From Acidobacteriota bacterium (GTDB lineage Bacteria; Acidobacteriota; Thermoanaerobaculia; Thermoanaerobaculales; Sulfomarinibacteraceae), in contig JAJDNM010000072.1 in assembly GCA_022340665.1 (NCBI GenBank), positions 19,541 to 83,540 of the forward strand: 64,000 nt of DNA, written 5' to 3'. The translations under genes and the position numbers were made by a program. The notes under the pieces are model-generated. The model was given only the letters and a program-made list of their open reading frames with translations, ran no database searches and was not told the origin of the DNA. Shown here in pieces: positions 42,916 through 52,239 of this stretch (position 1 is its first letter; every line of letters begins with the position of its first letter).

Positions 42916-44670
42916 TCAGCTACCCGGGTGGCGCCGGATCATGCCGAGGCGGGTCGCGCAGTCGATGCTGACCTCGAGCGGCTCTCCGACTCGCACATGG
43001 CGAACGTTGCGGCTCTCCCAGACGGACTCCTGCTCGTCAAGCCAGTCCCAATCGATACGGCCATTGCCATCGTGCTCGACCGACATGTAAAGCACCTGGT
43101 TGCTGAGCAGCCGGTGGAAGAAGTGGGTACCGTGGCTGAGGCTGGTCGGTGCGTCTGGCAACGTGGCTTCGACGATCACGCGCGCTGCCGAGATTTGGCC
43201 CCAGGCGACGGGCACGCCAAATCGGTCGTCGGTGGTCCCCCACCGTCCGAGGCCGATGTAGATCGCGTGCCGGCCTTCCTCCACCAGGCCTCTGTTCACG
43301 GCGTCCAGCTCTGAGGCCATCATCCTCGTTGCACCACGGTCAAAGTTCTGCGGACGGAGATACACGACATCGGTGAGATCCTTGCGGGCGCCGTGGCCAA
43401 GGCAATTGTCTGAAGCGACGACGATTTCTGCCGCATCCAGATCGACCTCTGTCACCTTCGACCGTTCGCCCGGAGTCAGCATCGGACGCACCTGCAGGAA
43501 AGCGACCTCCATCGGCATGGCTCGGTCAGCGTCGAGGTTGACGGCGACCTCGATCTCGGCCTCTCCGTTGACGGCGTTGCACGCCAACTCGAGGAGATTC
43601 TCCATCATCGGTGTAAACGGGATCGTCTTCGACTCGAGGATAGGTGCAAAGGTGAGCGCCCGCGGTCCGGCACCACTGATGCCGGACCTCAACTGATCCG
43701 ATGCGGGGTCATAGGTGGAGGCGAGGTAGGTCAGGGTGCCGTCGGCCTCGGCGTCGGCCAGCCCGGCCCGCACGAGACAGGCGGCCTCACGCACCGGATC
43801 CGGTGGCGGCGGATCTCCGACGTTGACGGCCCAGAAGCTGTTCTGCGTGAATTCGAGGAGGTCGCGTGTGCTCTTGAACGGCGGAGGCGCCAGAGGGCGG
43901 TGGGGGCAGTAGCTCCATACGTGGTCGCCGTCCGAGATCGACTTGCCGAGACCGAGGGCCAGCGACACCACACCATCCTCACGGCTGTTGCCCGGGACCG
44001 GGTAGTGGTTGTACGACCTGGCGAGGGCCGACAAGGTGGGATAGAACCGGCCGTCGTACCTCCTTCCGGTCACCTCCTGAATGACCACCGCCATCTTTTC
44101 GGCGTCGTCTGCCAACCCGGCAGCGCGGCGAGAGAAGACGGCGCTTTCGAAGAAGGTCGATGCCCAGGCGAGCTTAAGGGCGCTCGAGAGACGCTGGTAT
44201 CGCGCTTGGTCGGAGGGCTCTGTGTTGGGGATCATCTTCGAGGCGAAAATTCCGGCAAAGGGGCGATGGCTCGCATCTTCGAGAAAGCTCGAGGGCCGGA
44301 TTGCGAGCGGTACACGAAGGATGTCGAGCACGGCACGCAGCTCGGCTCTCAGCTCCTCCGACAGCTCGGCGCGTTGAAAGGCATCCGCAATCTCACTGTC
44401 CGGGAGGTCCTCCTGAACCACCTGCCAGAGACGGTTGCGGTCCATGAACTCGGTAAAGACATCGGTCGCGACCACGATCGCCCGCGGCACTTCGACGGTG
44501 ACGCCGTCAAATCGTGCAGCATCGAACCGCGGCAAAATTTCGTCCTGAATCTGCTTGAGGCCAACCGCTTTGCCCCCGATACTCCCCTTCCCGAGGCGCA
44601 TGATCTGGTGCTCGGAGCCGAAGGTATCCGGGTCGAACTTGGGAACTCCAGTGTCGATTGTGTTCTCCAT
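42916..44670 (-). CDS. PEP/pyruvate-binding (PPDK N-terminal) domain protein
   Basis: 584 aa. It resembles the N-terminal ATP-grasp-like nucleotide-binding domain of pyruvate phosphate dikinase and PEP synthase: GKGSIGGKAVGLKQI (about residues 25-39), then PLAIRPSSFLEDASHRPFAGIFAS (about 119-142, with the conserved Arg-Ser-Ser segment) and MEVAFLQVRPM (about residues 432-442). It lacks the swivelling phospho-His (TxGGxxCHA) and PEP-binding domains of the full enzymes. A stand-alone kinase- or regulator-like role is possible. The ATG at 44670 follows a frame that extends upstream without support. It is 22 bp from the lipoprotein gene. Confidence 0.75.
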   Translation of the reverse strand: MENTIDTGVPKFDPDTFGSEHQIMRLGKGSIGGKAVGLKQIQDEILPRFDAARFDGVTVEVPRAIVVATDVFTEFMDRNRLWQVVQEDLPDSEIADAFQRAELSEELRAELRAVLDILRVPLAIRPSSFLEDASHRPFAGIFASKMIPNTEPSDQARYQRLSSALKLAWASTFFESAVFSRRAAGLADDAEKMAVVIQEVTGRRYDGRFYPTLSALARSYNHYPVPGNSREDGVVSLALGLGKSISDGDHVWSYCPHRPLAPPPFKSTRDLLEFTQNSFWAVNVGDPPPPDPVREAACLVRAGLADAEADGTLTYLASTYDPASDQLRSGISGAGPRALTFAPILESKTIPFTPMMENLLELACNAVNGEAEIEVAVNLDADRAMPMEVAFLQVRPMLTPGERSKVTEVDLDAAEIVVASDNCLGHGARKDLTDVVYLRPQNFDRGATRMMASELDAVNRGLVEEGRHAIYIGLGRWGTTDDRFGVPVAWGQISAARVIVEATLPDAPTSLSHGTHFFHRLLSNQVLYMSVEHDGNGRIDWDWLDEQESVWESRNVRHVRVGEPLEVSIDCATRLGMIRRHPGS

Positions 44671-44809
44671 GCGCGAAGCCTCGCGCTTTCCGGCCGCCGT
44701 GTCAACACCCCAACTGCTTCCAGTCACGGTAATTCGAATGCGAGGCAGTCGTCAGGGAACGTACTGGTCGATCGACGGAGAGGCACGGCGACCCTGTTGA
44801 GGTACCCTC

Positions 44810-46093
44810 ATGTCTCTCGAGCCATGGGCCGAGCTAAGAGTCATGATCACTCCGTCACGTCCTTCGACCGCTTCACGAAGAACCTGGGTGCTCGGTGCGT
44901 TCGTGGTGGTTCTTCTGGCGGAGGCGGCGTTTCTGATCTTGGTCGTCATAGAACGGGGCGTCTTCGAGTACATCGGTCTCGACTACCGAGGCTCCCGCAC
45001 CGCCGGCCAAGTCATCGTCGAGCACGGCCTCGGAGCAGCTTACGATTCCTCCCTGTTGGAGGGACCTCAACACGAGCTCTACGAAAAATTCGTTCGCCAG
45101 TCGAAGCTGCACGGACTCCCGTTCTACGTGATACCTGCTCCCTACCCTCCCCCATTTACGCTCGCTTTCGTGCCCTCGACCGTGCTGCCGCCGATTCCGG
45201 GTTTCATCGCCTGGACGCTTTTTCATGCCGTTATTCTCGCGCTCTATCAGCTACGCCTGGCAAGATGCTTCGCCGTCACGCGACCCGGCTTACTCATCGC
45301 CGCCGTCTTGCTCTCTGGACCTGCGTTCATCCACCTCATCATGGGCCAGCTGAGTGTCTGGCTGGTGGTGTTTTTCGGCGAATCTCTTGTCGCCTTCGAA
45401 AAACGCAGGCACGTGAAGTGCGGCATCTGGCTGTCGTTCCTGATCTGCAAGCCGCAAGTTCTCGTCCTGATTCTCCCCGCGCTTCTGCTCGCTCGCCAGT
45501 GGCACGTTCTTCTTGGCATGATCATGGCGACTGCTGCACTGATCGCGCCGACCTTTCTCCTTTCCCCGGGATGGTTCGCCGACTTCCTGGGCGGGATCTA
45601 TGATGCGGCCGGCTCGAGCGGGACGGTGATGAACATCTTCCCTTCTTCCATGACCAACTGGCGAGCCTTCGCACTCAACGCGAGCCACTATTTTCCTCCG
45701 AAAATCGTCTGGCCAGCCGCTGCAGCGGCGATGCTCGCCACCGCCGTCGCCGGGCTCTCATGTTCATCGGGTTTACGTTCAAGAGCCCTGGGGCGACAGC
45801 GTCTCGCGTGGCTCGGGCTCGCCGCCTCCACCTGCGCTTTCTCGTGGCACGCCCACGTCCATCAATCGCTTCTGCTCGTTCCGCCCCTCTTCGCCGTCGT
45901 TGGCTTGTGGCCCGGATTGAAGGATCGCGCGGTGTTCGCTTTCCTGGGGACGTCTGCCGTTTTTCTCGTGTTCTCGGCCGTCCTTGGCATCGGCGAGGCG
46001 CACGACATTCTGGGCTTGACTATGTTGGCGGGCCTCATCGTCATCACCGCATACTGCGCTCTCTCGCTGCAGGCCGACCCAACGCCCGGTTGA
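44810..46093 (+). CDS. GT87-like polytopic glycosyltransferase
   Basis: 427 aa with about nine membrane helices. The first loop holds acidic residues (YIGLDYRGSRTAG, about residues 55-67) as in GT-C type enzymes of family GT87 (DUF2029), which transfer sugars from lipid carriers in the periplasm. The acceptor is unknown. GTTGAGGTACCCTC precedes the ATG at 44810; ATG 44843 is a second choice. Divergent from the PPDK-like gene. Confidence 0.75.
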   Translation: MSLEPWAELRVMITPSRPSTASRRTWVLGAFVVVLLAEAAFLILVVIERGVFEYIGLDYRGSRTAGQVIVEHGLGAAYDSSLLEGPQHELYEKFVRQSKLHGLPFYVIPAPYPPPFTLAFVPSTVLPPIPGFIAWTLFHAVILALYQLRLARCFAVTRPGLLIAAVLLSGPAFIHLIMGQLSVWLVVFFGESLVAFEKRRHVKCGIWLSFLICKPQVLVLILPALLLARQWHVLLGMIMATAALIAPTFLLSPGWFADFLGGIYDAAGSSGTVMNIFPSSMTNWRAFALNASHYFPPKIVWPAAAAAMLATAVAGLSCSSGLRSRALGRQRLAWLGLAASTCAFSWHAHVHQSLLLVPPLFAVVGLWPGLKDRAVFAFLGTSAVFLVFSAVLGIGEAHDILGLTMLAGLIVITAYCALSLQADPTPG

Positions 46094-46165
46094 TGTCGCT
46101 GCGGGGAGCACGACGCCGACCGGTTCCGCCGGTCCGATCCGCTCTGCCACAGAAAGGCTCACGTT

Positions 46166-46195
46166 CGTGTGCGCCGTAGCCGTGTGCGCCGTAGC
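46166..46195. repeat. 15-bp perfect tandem duplication
   Basis: CGTGTGCGCCGTAGC occurs twice head to tail (46166-46180, 46181-46195) in the spacer between the GT87 gene and the decarboxylase gene. No gene was found in this 159-bp spacer. Confidence 0.9.
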
Positions 46196-46252
46196 GGAAT
46201 TGTCGGGTGACACCGCCAGGTCGGCCGCGTATTGTAGGCGCCGGAGGAAGAA

Positions 46253-47704
46253 ATGAACGACCGATCCGGGCATTGGGACGCAGATCTTTTCCGCCGCGAA
46301 GGACATCGCATGGTCGACTGGATCGCTGGTTACCTCGATGGCGACAGTCGCGAGCACCCGGTGCTGTCGAAGGTCCAGCCGGGAGAAGTGGCCGGCAAGC
46401 TCCCGAACGAAATGCCGGTCAGCGCCGAGGACCCCGAAGATGTCTGGCAGGATTTTCTCGAAATCGTCCTGCCCGGTGTGACCCACTGGAACCACCCCGG
46501 GTTCATGGCCTATTTCGGAATTACCGGCTCAGGGCCCGGCGTGCTCGGTGAGATGCTGTCCGCGGCACTCGACGTCAACGGCATGCTGTGGCGGACCTGT
46601 CCCTCTGCTACCGAGCTCGAGCTCAAGGTCCTCGATTGGCTGCGCCGCGGCCTCGGCCTTCCGGAAGATTTCTTCGGTTTTCTCACCGACACCGCCTCCA
46701 TCTCGTCGCTCCTTGCCCTCGCGGCTGCGCGTGAGGCGGCCGATCCGGAGATCCGCCATCATGGAATGACCGGACGCGGAGTCCAGCCGGCTATGCGGGT
46801 CTATGCCTCCGATCAGGCCCACTCGTCGATTGCCAAGGCGTGCCTGACCCTCGGCCTCGGGCTCGAGGGCTTCCGTGCCGTGCCGCATGATGCGGAATAC
46901 CGCATGGATACCGAGGCCCTCGCTCGTATGGTCGCCGAGGACCGTGCCACTGGTTACCGTCCGATAGCGGTCGTGGCGACGGTCGGCACGACCTCGACAA
47001 CCTCGGTCGATCCGTGCAATGAGATCGTAGAGATTTGCACTCGAGAGGGCATTTGGATGCACGTGGATGCGGCATATGCAGGATCTATCGCCCTAAATGA
47101 CAAATATAAGTGGTGTATAAGTGGATGTGAACGCGCAGATTCATTCGTTTTCAACCCGCACAAGTGGCTTTTTGTACCAATTGACGCATCAGCCCTTTAC
47201 ACGCGACACCCCGACGTATTCCGCCGCGCGTTCTCGCTGGTGCCCGAGTATCTCACCACCCCGCTGACCGGCCAGGTCGTGGATCTGATGGACTACGGCG
47301 TTCAACTCGGCCGGCGTTTCCGGGCGCTCAAGCTGTGGTGGGTTCTGCGCTGTTTCGGTCTTGAAGGGATTCGCGAGCGTCACTCCCGTCACGTTGCCAT
47401 GGCGGCCGATTTCGCCGCCTGGATCGACGCCGAGCCCTCGTTCGAGCGCATGGCGCCCAGTCCGTTCTCCGTGGTGTGCTTTCGCGCCCGACCCGAAGGG
47501 CTCGAAGGTGAGTCGCTCGACGAATTCAATATGGCGCTCCTCGAGGAGGTCAACGCTTCGGGCGAAATCTTTCTGTCTCACACCAAACTCGACGACGGGA
47601 TCGCCCTTCGGGTCGCCATCGGCAACCTCGGCACCGCCGAGGCTGACGTCGACCGGTGTCGTGAGCTGTTGAAGGAGGGCTTCACGTGCCTCTCCCTCCG
47701 CTGA
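46253..47704 (+). CDS. group II PLP-dependent amino acid decarboxylase
   Basis: 483 aa. Motifs of the aromatic-L-amino-acid/tyrosine decarboxylase group: HWNHPGFMAYF (about residues 77-87), DQAHSSIAKA (about 185-194), HVDAAYAGS (about 267-275) and the PLP lysine in FNPHKWLFVP (about residues 299-308). It removes the carboxyl group of an amino acid; substrate not assigned. GGAGGAAGAA precedes the ATG. About 47083-47203 is distinctly AT-rich with unusual codons (see findings). Its end overlaps the acyltransferase gene by 19 bp. Confidence 0.9.
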   Translation: MNDRSGHWDADLFRREGHRMVDWIAGYLDGDSREHPVLSKVQPGEVAGKLPNEMPVSAEDPEDVWQDFLEIVLPGVTHWNHPGFMAYFGITGSGPGVLGEMLSAALDVNGMLWRTCPSATELELKVLDWLRRGLGLPEDFFGFLTDTASISSLLALAAAREAADPEIRHHGMTGRGVQPAMRVYASDQAHSSIAKACLTLGLGLEGFRAVPHDAEYRMDTEALARMVAEDRATGYRPIAVVATVGTTSTTSVDPCNEIVEICTREGIWMHVDAAYAGSIALNDKYKWCISGCERADSFVFNPHKWLFVPIDASALYTRHPDVFRRAFSLVPEYLTTPLTGQVVDLMDYGVQLGRRFRALKLWWVLRCFGLEGIRERHSRHVAMAADFAAWIDAEPSFERMAPSPFSVVCFRARPEGLEGESLDEFNMALLEEVNASGEIFLSHTKLDDGIALRVAIGNLGTAEADVDRCRELLKEGFTCLSLR

Positions 47705-48591
47705 AGGACGATGCCGGTGTTGTAGCCAAGCTGAAGGCAACCGCCATGCTTGCGGTCGGTTTCGGGACCCTGCTGCCCTTCAACCTGCTCCAGCTTCTGA
47801 GCCTGGTATTACTGCCCTTTTCCCGCGATGCGTTTCGGGCGTTCAACCGGTGGTGTGCCGACACCTGGTGGGGCTGGTGCGTGACTGGGGCCGAGTGGAT
47901 CAACGGCACCCGCGTGATCTTCACCGGCGACGAAGTGCCGATGCGCGAGGACGCAATGCTGATCGCAAACCACCAGCAGATGCCCGACATCACGGCGATC
48001 ATGAAGTTCTGCAAAACAAAGGACCGTCTCGGTGACATGAAGTACTTCGTCAAGAAGCAGCTCAAGTGGGTGCCCGGTCTTGGCTGGGGTATGCAGTTCC
48101 TCGACTGCCTGTTCATCGATCGGGACTGGACCTCGGACCAGGAGAAGATCCGGCGTACCTTCGATCGCCTGGTGAGCGGAGAGGTGCCCGTGCACCTCGT
48201 TTCCTTCGTCGAAGGCACCCGTTTCTCACTCGCCAAGCTGCGTGACGCCCAGGCCTACGCGCGCACACACGGGCTGCCCGTCCCCCGTCATACGCTGGTC
48301 CCGCGCAGCAAGGGGTTCGCTGCGTCGATCGAGGGGCTCCGCAGCCATATCACCACGGTCTACGATCTCACCATCGGCTATGAGAACGGTGTGCCGAGCC
48401 TGTGGCAGTACATCGAGGGCCTGGTCACGCGCATCCACGTCCACGTTCGACGCTTCCCGATCGAAGACCTGCCGCATTCCGCCGACGACCTGAGAGAGTG
48501 GCTGCTCGCCCGGTGGGAAGAAAAGAACACGCTCTTCGACCACTACTACGCGACTGGTGAATTCCCCGAGGAACCGGTGTCTCTGAGTTGA
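47686..48591 (+). CDS. lysophospholipid acyltransferase family protein (PlsC-like)
   Basis: 301 aa. An N-terminal membrane helix region leads to the acyltransferase motifs: ANHQQMPDITAI (about residues 95-106, variant of NHxxxxD) and VSFVEGTRFS (about 172-181). It resembles the YihG/LPLAT group that acylates 1-acyl-glycerol-3-phosphate. GTG start with AAGGAGG 7 bases upstream, inside the preceding gene, so coupled expression is likely. A lipid partner of the decarboxylase is not suggested by sequence. Confidence 0.85.
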   Translation: MPLPPLKDDAGVVAKLKATAMLAVGFGTLLPFNLLQLLSLVLLPFSRDAFRAFNRWCADTWWGWCVTGAEWINGTRVIFTGDEVPMREDAMLIANHQQMPDITAIMKFCKTKDRLGDMKYFVKKQLKWVPGLGWGMQFLDCLFIDRDWTSDQEKIRRTFDRLVSGEVPVHLVSFVEGTRFSLAKLRDAQAYARTHGLPVPRHTLVPRSKGFAASIEGLRSHITTVYDLTIGYENGVPSLWQYIEGLVTRIHVHVRRFPIEDLPHSADDLREWLLARWEEKNTLFDHYYATGEFPEEPVSLS

Positions 48592-48686
48592 AAGTTGAGA
48601 ACTGAGAGATGAGAGTTCCCGCCCTACCCTCAAGAGGGCCTCAACTCGTAATTCTCAACTCTCAACTCTTGACTCTCAACTCTTAA
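48591..48686. repeat. AACTCTC heptamer element at the ctaA 3' end
   Basis: The left arm is GTTGAGAACTGAGAGATGAGAG-type words (48594-48615). The core CCCGCCCTACCC...GAGGGCC follows. The right arm is AACTCTC heptamers with variants (48651-48686). It ends inside the last codons of ctaA, whose stop lies at 48676-48678. No gene is present. Confidence 0.72.
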
Positions 48687-49992
48687 CTTGGCTTTCGGTC
48701 TCTGCTGGACAGAAGAGCCGCTGGGTCCACAGATGCAGTGCGACGGCGAGAGCGAGGAGCGCGGCGCCAGTCGCCTGGTGCGCGGTCGTGATCGTTACCT
48801 CGATCGTGGTCGGCGAGCCGACCGTCGCCTTGCCCTGAGTGACCGCGAGAGCCGCGATACCGAGGAAGACCTGGATCGATGCCAGGCTGATCAGGGCCTT
48901 CCCGAGAAACTCCACCGGCCACGAGCCGCGGTAGAGTCCCCAGGCGCGGCCACCGACCATCACCGCCAGCAGGATCACGATCGTGGCCAGGCAAATGTGG
49001 ACGATCAGCAGTGCCGCCATGTGCCGCTGGGCGGCACCGAGCATGAGCTGCAGGAACATGATGACGACGAGCCACCTCTGGAACACGCGATCGTCCTTGA
49101 AATGGGGGCGCGGCACCGCCTCGGGGGCAGTCAGCCAGAGGCGGCTGGTAACTACCGCAATGCTCACGACCACTGTCAGGAACACCTGACCCAGGACGCC
49201 GTGAATCATCGCGAGTGTGAGGCTTGGTGCCATGTCCTCCGGCGCCGTGCTGAAGGTGAAGCCGCCAGTGACCCTGAGGCCGCCGAGAACCCCCTGCAGG
49301 ACCACCAGCACGATCGCGGCCACGCCGAGCCACTTGAGCCTGGCCCGATCATCGAATCGCCACAAACGAATCGCGAGGCCGACTGTCGTCAGTCCGACCA
49401 GTGCACCGAATAACCGGTGCGCGTGCTCGTAGTAAATTCCACCAGTCATTCGGGAAAGCGGAAAAAGGAACATGTTCGAGCCGAAGCTGTTCGGCCAGTC
49501 GACGACCGCGAGGCCAGCCTCGTTGCTGGTGACCAGCCCGCCGGCAACCACCAAGAGGAAGGTCGCCACTACCGCGACCTTTGAAAACAAAGCTGTCCAG
49601 TCGGAGGCCGTGGCATGGCTGCCTGCCCTGCCGGAGGCTGCCGCGAATCCTCCGGAAAGCAGAGCCACCGCGAGAATCGAACCTGGTATCCACCAGATGG
49701 CCGAGGGGAGCACACCGCCACCCTCTGCTGGTGTCAGGAGGCTCCCCAGAATCAGCAGGTTGAGAACCGCCGCCAGTGCACCCACCAGGACGCCCCCAAG
49801 CCAGCCACTTCCGGAATACGAGCCGGTGATCCATCCCCAAGCCGCTACCATCAACAGCATCATGCCCAGCACCAGCCAGTTCGGAGCCATGACCAGCGGG
49901 AGCCGGCATATGTAGGCGGCCGCCCACATCGAAACAGTCATCGCGAACGCGAGCGGCACAGCGTAGCTGAGTTTGGCTCCGTTGATAGTCAT
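48676..49992 (-). CDS. ctaA: COX15/CtaA-family heme A synthase
   Basis: 438 aa, about twelve membrane helices. GGLVTSNEAGLAVVDWPNSFG (about residues 154-174) and YEHAHRLFGALVGL (about 187-200, heme ligand His) are family signatures, with further His in the C-terminal half (AMIHGVLGQ, AAQRHMAAL, ATGAALL). The enzyme makes heme A from heme O. About 130 residues (three or four helices) precede the family domain, longer than usual. Last codons lie in repeat-derived sequence. Divergent from ctaB, with a 128-bp shared promoter region. GGAGGTGAGGC precedes the ATG. Confidence 0.88.
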   Translation of the reverse strand: MTINGAKLSYAVPLAFAMTVSMWAAAYICRLPLVMAPNWLVLGMMLLMVAAWGWITGSYSGSGWLGGVLVGALAAVLNLLILGSLLTPAEGGGVLPSAIWWIPGSILAVALLSGGFAAASGRAGSHATASDWTALFSKVAVVATFLLVVAGGLVTSNEAGLAVVDWPNSFGSNMFLFPLSRMTGGIYYEHAHRLFGALVGLTTVGLAIRLWRFDDRARLKWLGVAAIVLVVLQGVLGGLRVTGGFTFSTAPEDMAPSLTLAMIHGVLGQVFLTVVVSIAVVTSRLWLTAPEAVPRPHFKDDRVFQRWLVVIMFLQLMLGAAQRHMAALLIVHICLATIVILLAVMVGGRAWGLYRGSWPVEFLGKALISLASIQVFLGIAALAVTQGKATVGSPTTIEVTITTAHQATGAALLALAVALHLWTQRLFCPAETESQVKS

Positions 49993-50120
49993 GCCTCACC
50001 TCCGATGCGCGAATACAATCAGAACTTCGTCGGTTATAATGCGCGGCGATCGTCGTCGCCAATTGATTTCGAGTCGAAATATACACCTGATCCGGTTGTC
50101 GTCGCAGGGAACATTGGAAA

Positions 50121-51131
50121 ATGGAGGATGAGATCTCAGCTCGCGTCTTCTCCCACTCGGAAGCAGACGGGCGCTCCGTTCGCTCCCTTCTGACCGACTA
50201 TATGGAGCTTGCCAAGGCACGACTCGGTGCGCTTGTCGTCCTCACGGCCTTTGTCGGTTACGTGTTGGGAGCACGTGACGGGGGGTCGCTGTCGGGTCTC
50301 GCGGCGGTGGTCGTTGGCACAGCCCTCAGCTCGTTCGGCGCCAATATCCTCAACCAGTGGTACGAATCGGAGCGGGACAGCCTGATGCTGCGCACCCGCG
50401 AACGCCCGTTGCCGGCGGGACGCCTCGATCGACGTACGGCGGCGGTTCTCGGAGTCGTCACCGCTTCGATCGGTCTCGCGATTCTCGCCGTCGCGACGAA
50501 CTGGCTGACCACCTTTCTCTCCCTCTTCGTCATCCTCGTCTATGTGCTGATATATACCCCCCTCAAGGTCCGCACGCCGCTCAACACCGTGGTCGGCGCA
50601 GTGTGCGGCGGCGTACCACCGATGATGGGCTGGACCGCAGCTACCGGACGCCTCGACGCCGGAGCGTGGATCCTCGGCGGCATCCTCTTCGCCTGGCAGA
50701 TTCCGCACTTCCTGTCCTTGGCTTGGCTCTATCGAGATGACTACGCTCGCGGAGGCTTCCAGATGTTGCCCGCGGTGGACGAGGAGGGGAGTCTCACGGG
50801 GCGCCTTTCCTTCCTGTACGCCGTGTCCCTGCTTCCGATCACTGCCGCGCTGACTGCCTTCGGAATCACCGGTGGGGCCTTTCTCATCGCCTCACAGGTG
50901 ATCGGGATCGCTTTTGTCGGCCTCGGTTGGCTGTTTCTCCGAGCTCGCAGCCAGTCGACCGCGAAAAATCTCTTCCTCGCCAGTATTCTCTACCTCACGG
51001 TGCTGCTCGGTTTGATGGTCGTTGACGTCGACGACCGCGCCGTGCGCGGCGGAAATGTCGCTGCCAAATCCGCAGCCCACACGGTGGACGAGATCGAGGT
51101 CGCCGCGATGCCGTTTCGCGAAGGGCTCTGA
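50121..51131 (+). CDS. ctaB: protoheme IX farnesyltransferase (heme O synthase)
   Basis: 336 aa polyprenyltransferase of the UbiA superfamily. The first Asp-rich motif is NQWYESERDSLMLRTRERPLPAGR (about residues 79-102) and the second YRDDYARGGFQMLP (about 201-214). It adds a farnesyl tail to heme B; CtaA then oxidises it to heme A. The N-terminal 30 residues are polar. TATAAT lies at 50035-50040 in the spacer, though without a clear -35. It is followed 4 bp later by the DUF3179 gene. Confidence 0.92.
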   Translation: MEDEISARVFSHSEADGRSVRSLLTDYMELAKARLGALVVLTAFVGYVLGARDGGSLSGLAAVVVGTALSSFGANILNQWYESERDSLMLRTRERPLPAGRLDRRTAAVLGVVTASIGLAILAVATNWLTTFLSLFVILVYVLIYTPLKVRTPLNTVVGAVCGGVPPMMGWTAATGRLDAGAWILGGILFAWQIPHFLSLAWLYRDDYARGGFQMLPAVDEEGSLTGRLSFLYAVSLLPITAALTAFGITGGAFLIASQVIGIAFVGLGWLFLRARSQSTAKNLFLASILYLTVLLGLMVVDVDDRAVRGGNVAAKSAAHTVDEIEVAAMPFREGL

Positions 51132-51135
51132 TCCG

Positions 51136-52206
51136 ATGCAGACCCCGGCCATCATCAGAAGCGGATGGTGGGTGGGAGCGGCGGCTCTCGTCGTCAGCCT
51201 TTTGACTGTATGGATCGTAATCGGACCACTCGATCGCCGACCCGAGCTTGAGCGGACGGAATCGGAATTCGTCATCGACAATGCCGTGGTGCCAAACGAT
51301 CTCGTCGTTCGGGCAATGGCAAAGGACGGGGTCGAGGTCCTTTCCGAACCGTCGACGATGCCTGCCGCCGAGGTGGACCGCATTAACGACGAGCAGCGGG
51401 GTAAGTTCCTGGTTCCCGGCGACCGGGTCATCGGCGTGACCATCGGCGATGAGGTGCGGGCCTACCCGCTCAGGCTGATGCGCTGGCACGAGGTCGTGAA
51501 TGATGTCGTTGGCGGTGTGCCGATCGCCATCACCTACAGCCCGCTCTGCGACAGCGTGGTCGTGTTCAATCGAGAGGTCGGCGGCGGGGTCGTCGAGCTC
51601 GGGGTTTCCGGCTATCTCTACAACTCGAACACGCTGCTCTATGACCGCCGTCTGTCTCCCGAAGACTCACCACTCTGGTTGCAGCTCAACGGCTCGGTGG
51701 TCGCTGAACGGACGGACGGCACCTCCTCGCCACTGACATTCAGATCCGAGTCCCTCACCACCTGGGGCAAATGGCGCGACAGGCACCCGAAAACACGTGT
51801 CCTCTCACCCGTGCCGGAACTCAAGAAGCTTTACAGGCGCGACCCCTACCACTCCTATTTCGGCTCCGATCTCCTGCACTTCCCGGTCCGGCCGCTGCCC
51901 CAACCCGGACCGCTCCATCTCAAGGATCGGGTGGTCATCGTGACGGTCGATCGACGACACGAGGCATTCGCGCTGCAGGATCTGGCTTCCGCCGCAGGAG
52001 CCCTGCAAGGAGCGCTGGAGGTCGACTCTCGCGGCCTGCCGCTCCGCATCTCTTTCGATGTCCCCGCAGGCACCGCAACAGTCGAAGCGCTGGCCGAGCC
52101 GTACCGTCTGTCGGCAACTCGCCACAGTTTCTGGTTTGCATGGTACGCTGCGCGAGGAATGATTCCTGATACCGAAACAGTTCCGGAGTCAGGACACCCA
52201 GAATAA
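51136..52206 (+). CDS. DUF3179 family secreted or anchored protein
   Basis: 356 aa. An N-terminal hydrophobic segment (about residues 9-28) anchors or exports it. The DUF3179 pattern is clear: GEVRAYPLRLMRWHEVVND-like (about 98-117), TYSPLCDSVVVFNREV (about 134-149, with its single Cys) and DGTSSPLTFRSESLTTWGKW. Function unknown. It is often found beside redox genes, and its Cys suggests thiol or metal chemistry. It lies between ctaB and the cbb3 operon and is probably co-transcribed with ctaB. Confidence 0.85.
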   Translation: MQTPAIIRSGWWVGAAALVVSLLTVWIVIGPLDRRPELERTESEFVIDNAVVPNDLVVRAMAKDGVEVLSEPSTMPAAEVDRINDEQRGKFLVPGDRVIGVTIGDEVRAYPLRLMRWHEVVNDVVGGVPIAITYSPLCDSVVVFNREVGGGVVELGVSGYLYNSNTLLYDRRLSPEDSPLWLQLNGSVVAERTDGTSSPLTFRSESLTTWGKWRDRHPKTRVLSPVPELKKLYRRDPYHSYFGSDLLHFPVRPLPQPGPLHLKDRVVIVTVDRRHEAFALQDLASAAGALQGALEVDSRGLPLRISFDVPAGTATVEALAEPYRLSATRHSFWFAWYAARGMIPDTETVPESGHPE

Positions 52207-52239
52207 ACCCGTTACAGTCAGCTCTCCGGGAGGAGCTCG

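Noticed and set aside
43900..45603. A 567-codon plus-strand frame across the PPDK-like and GT87 genes.
   Set aside because: It runs antisense to one real gene and out of frame with the other, and its protein is Arg/Pro-rich without domains.
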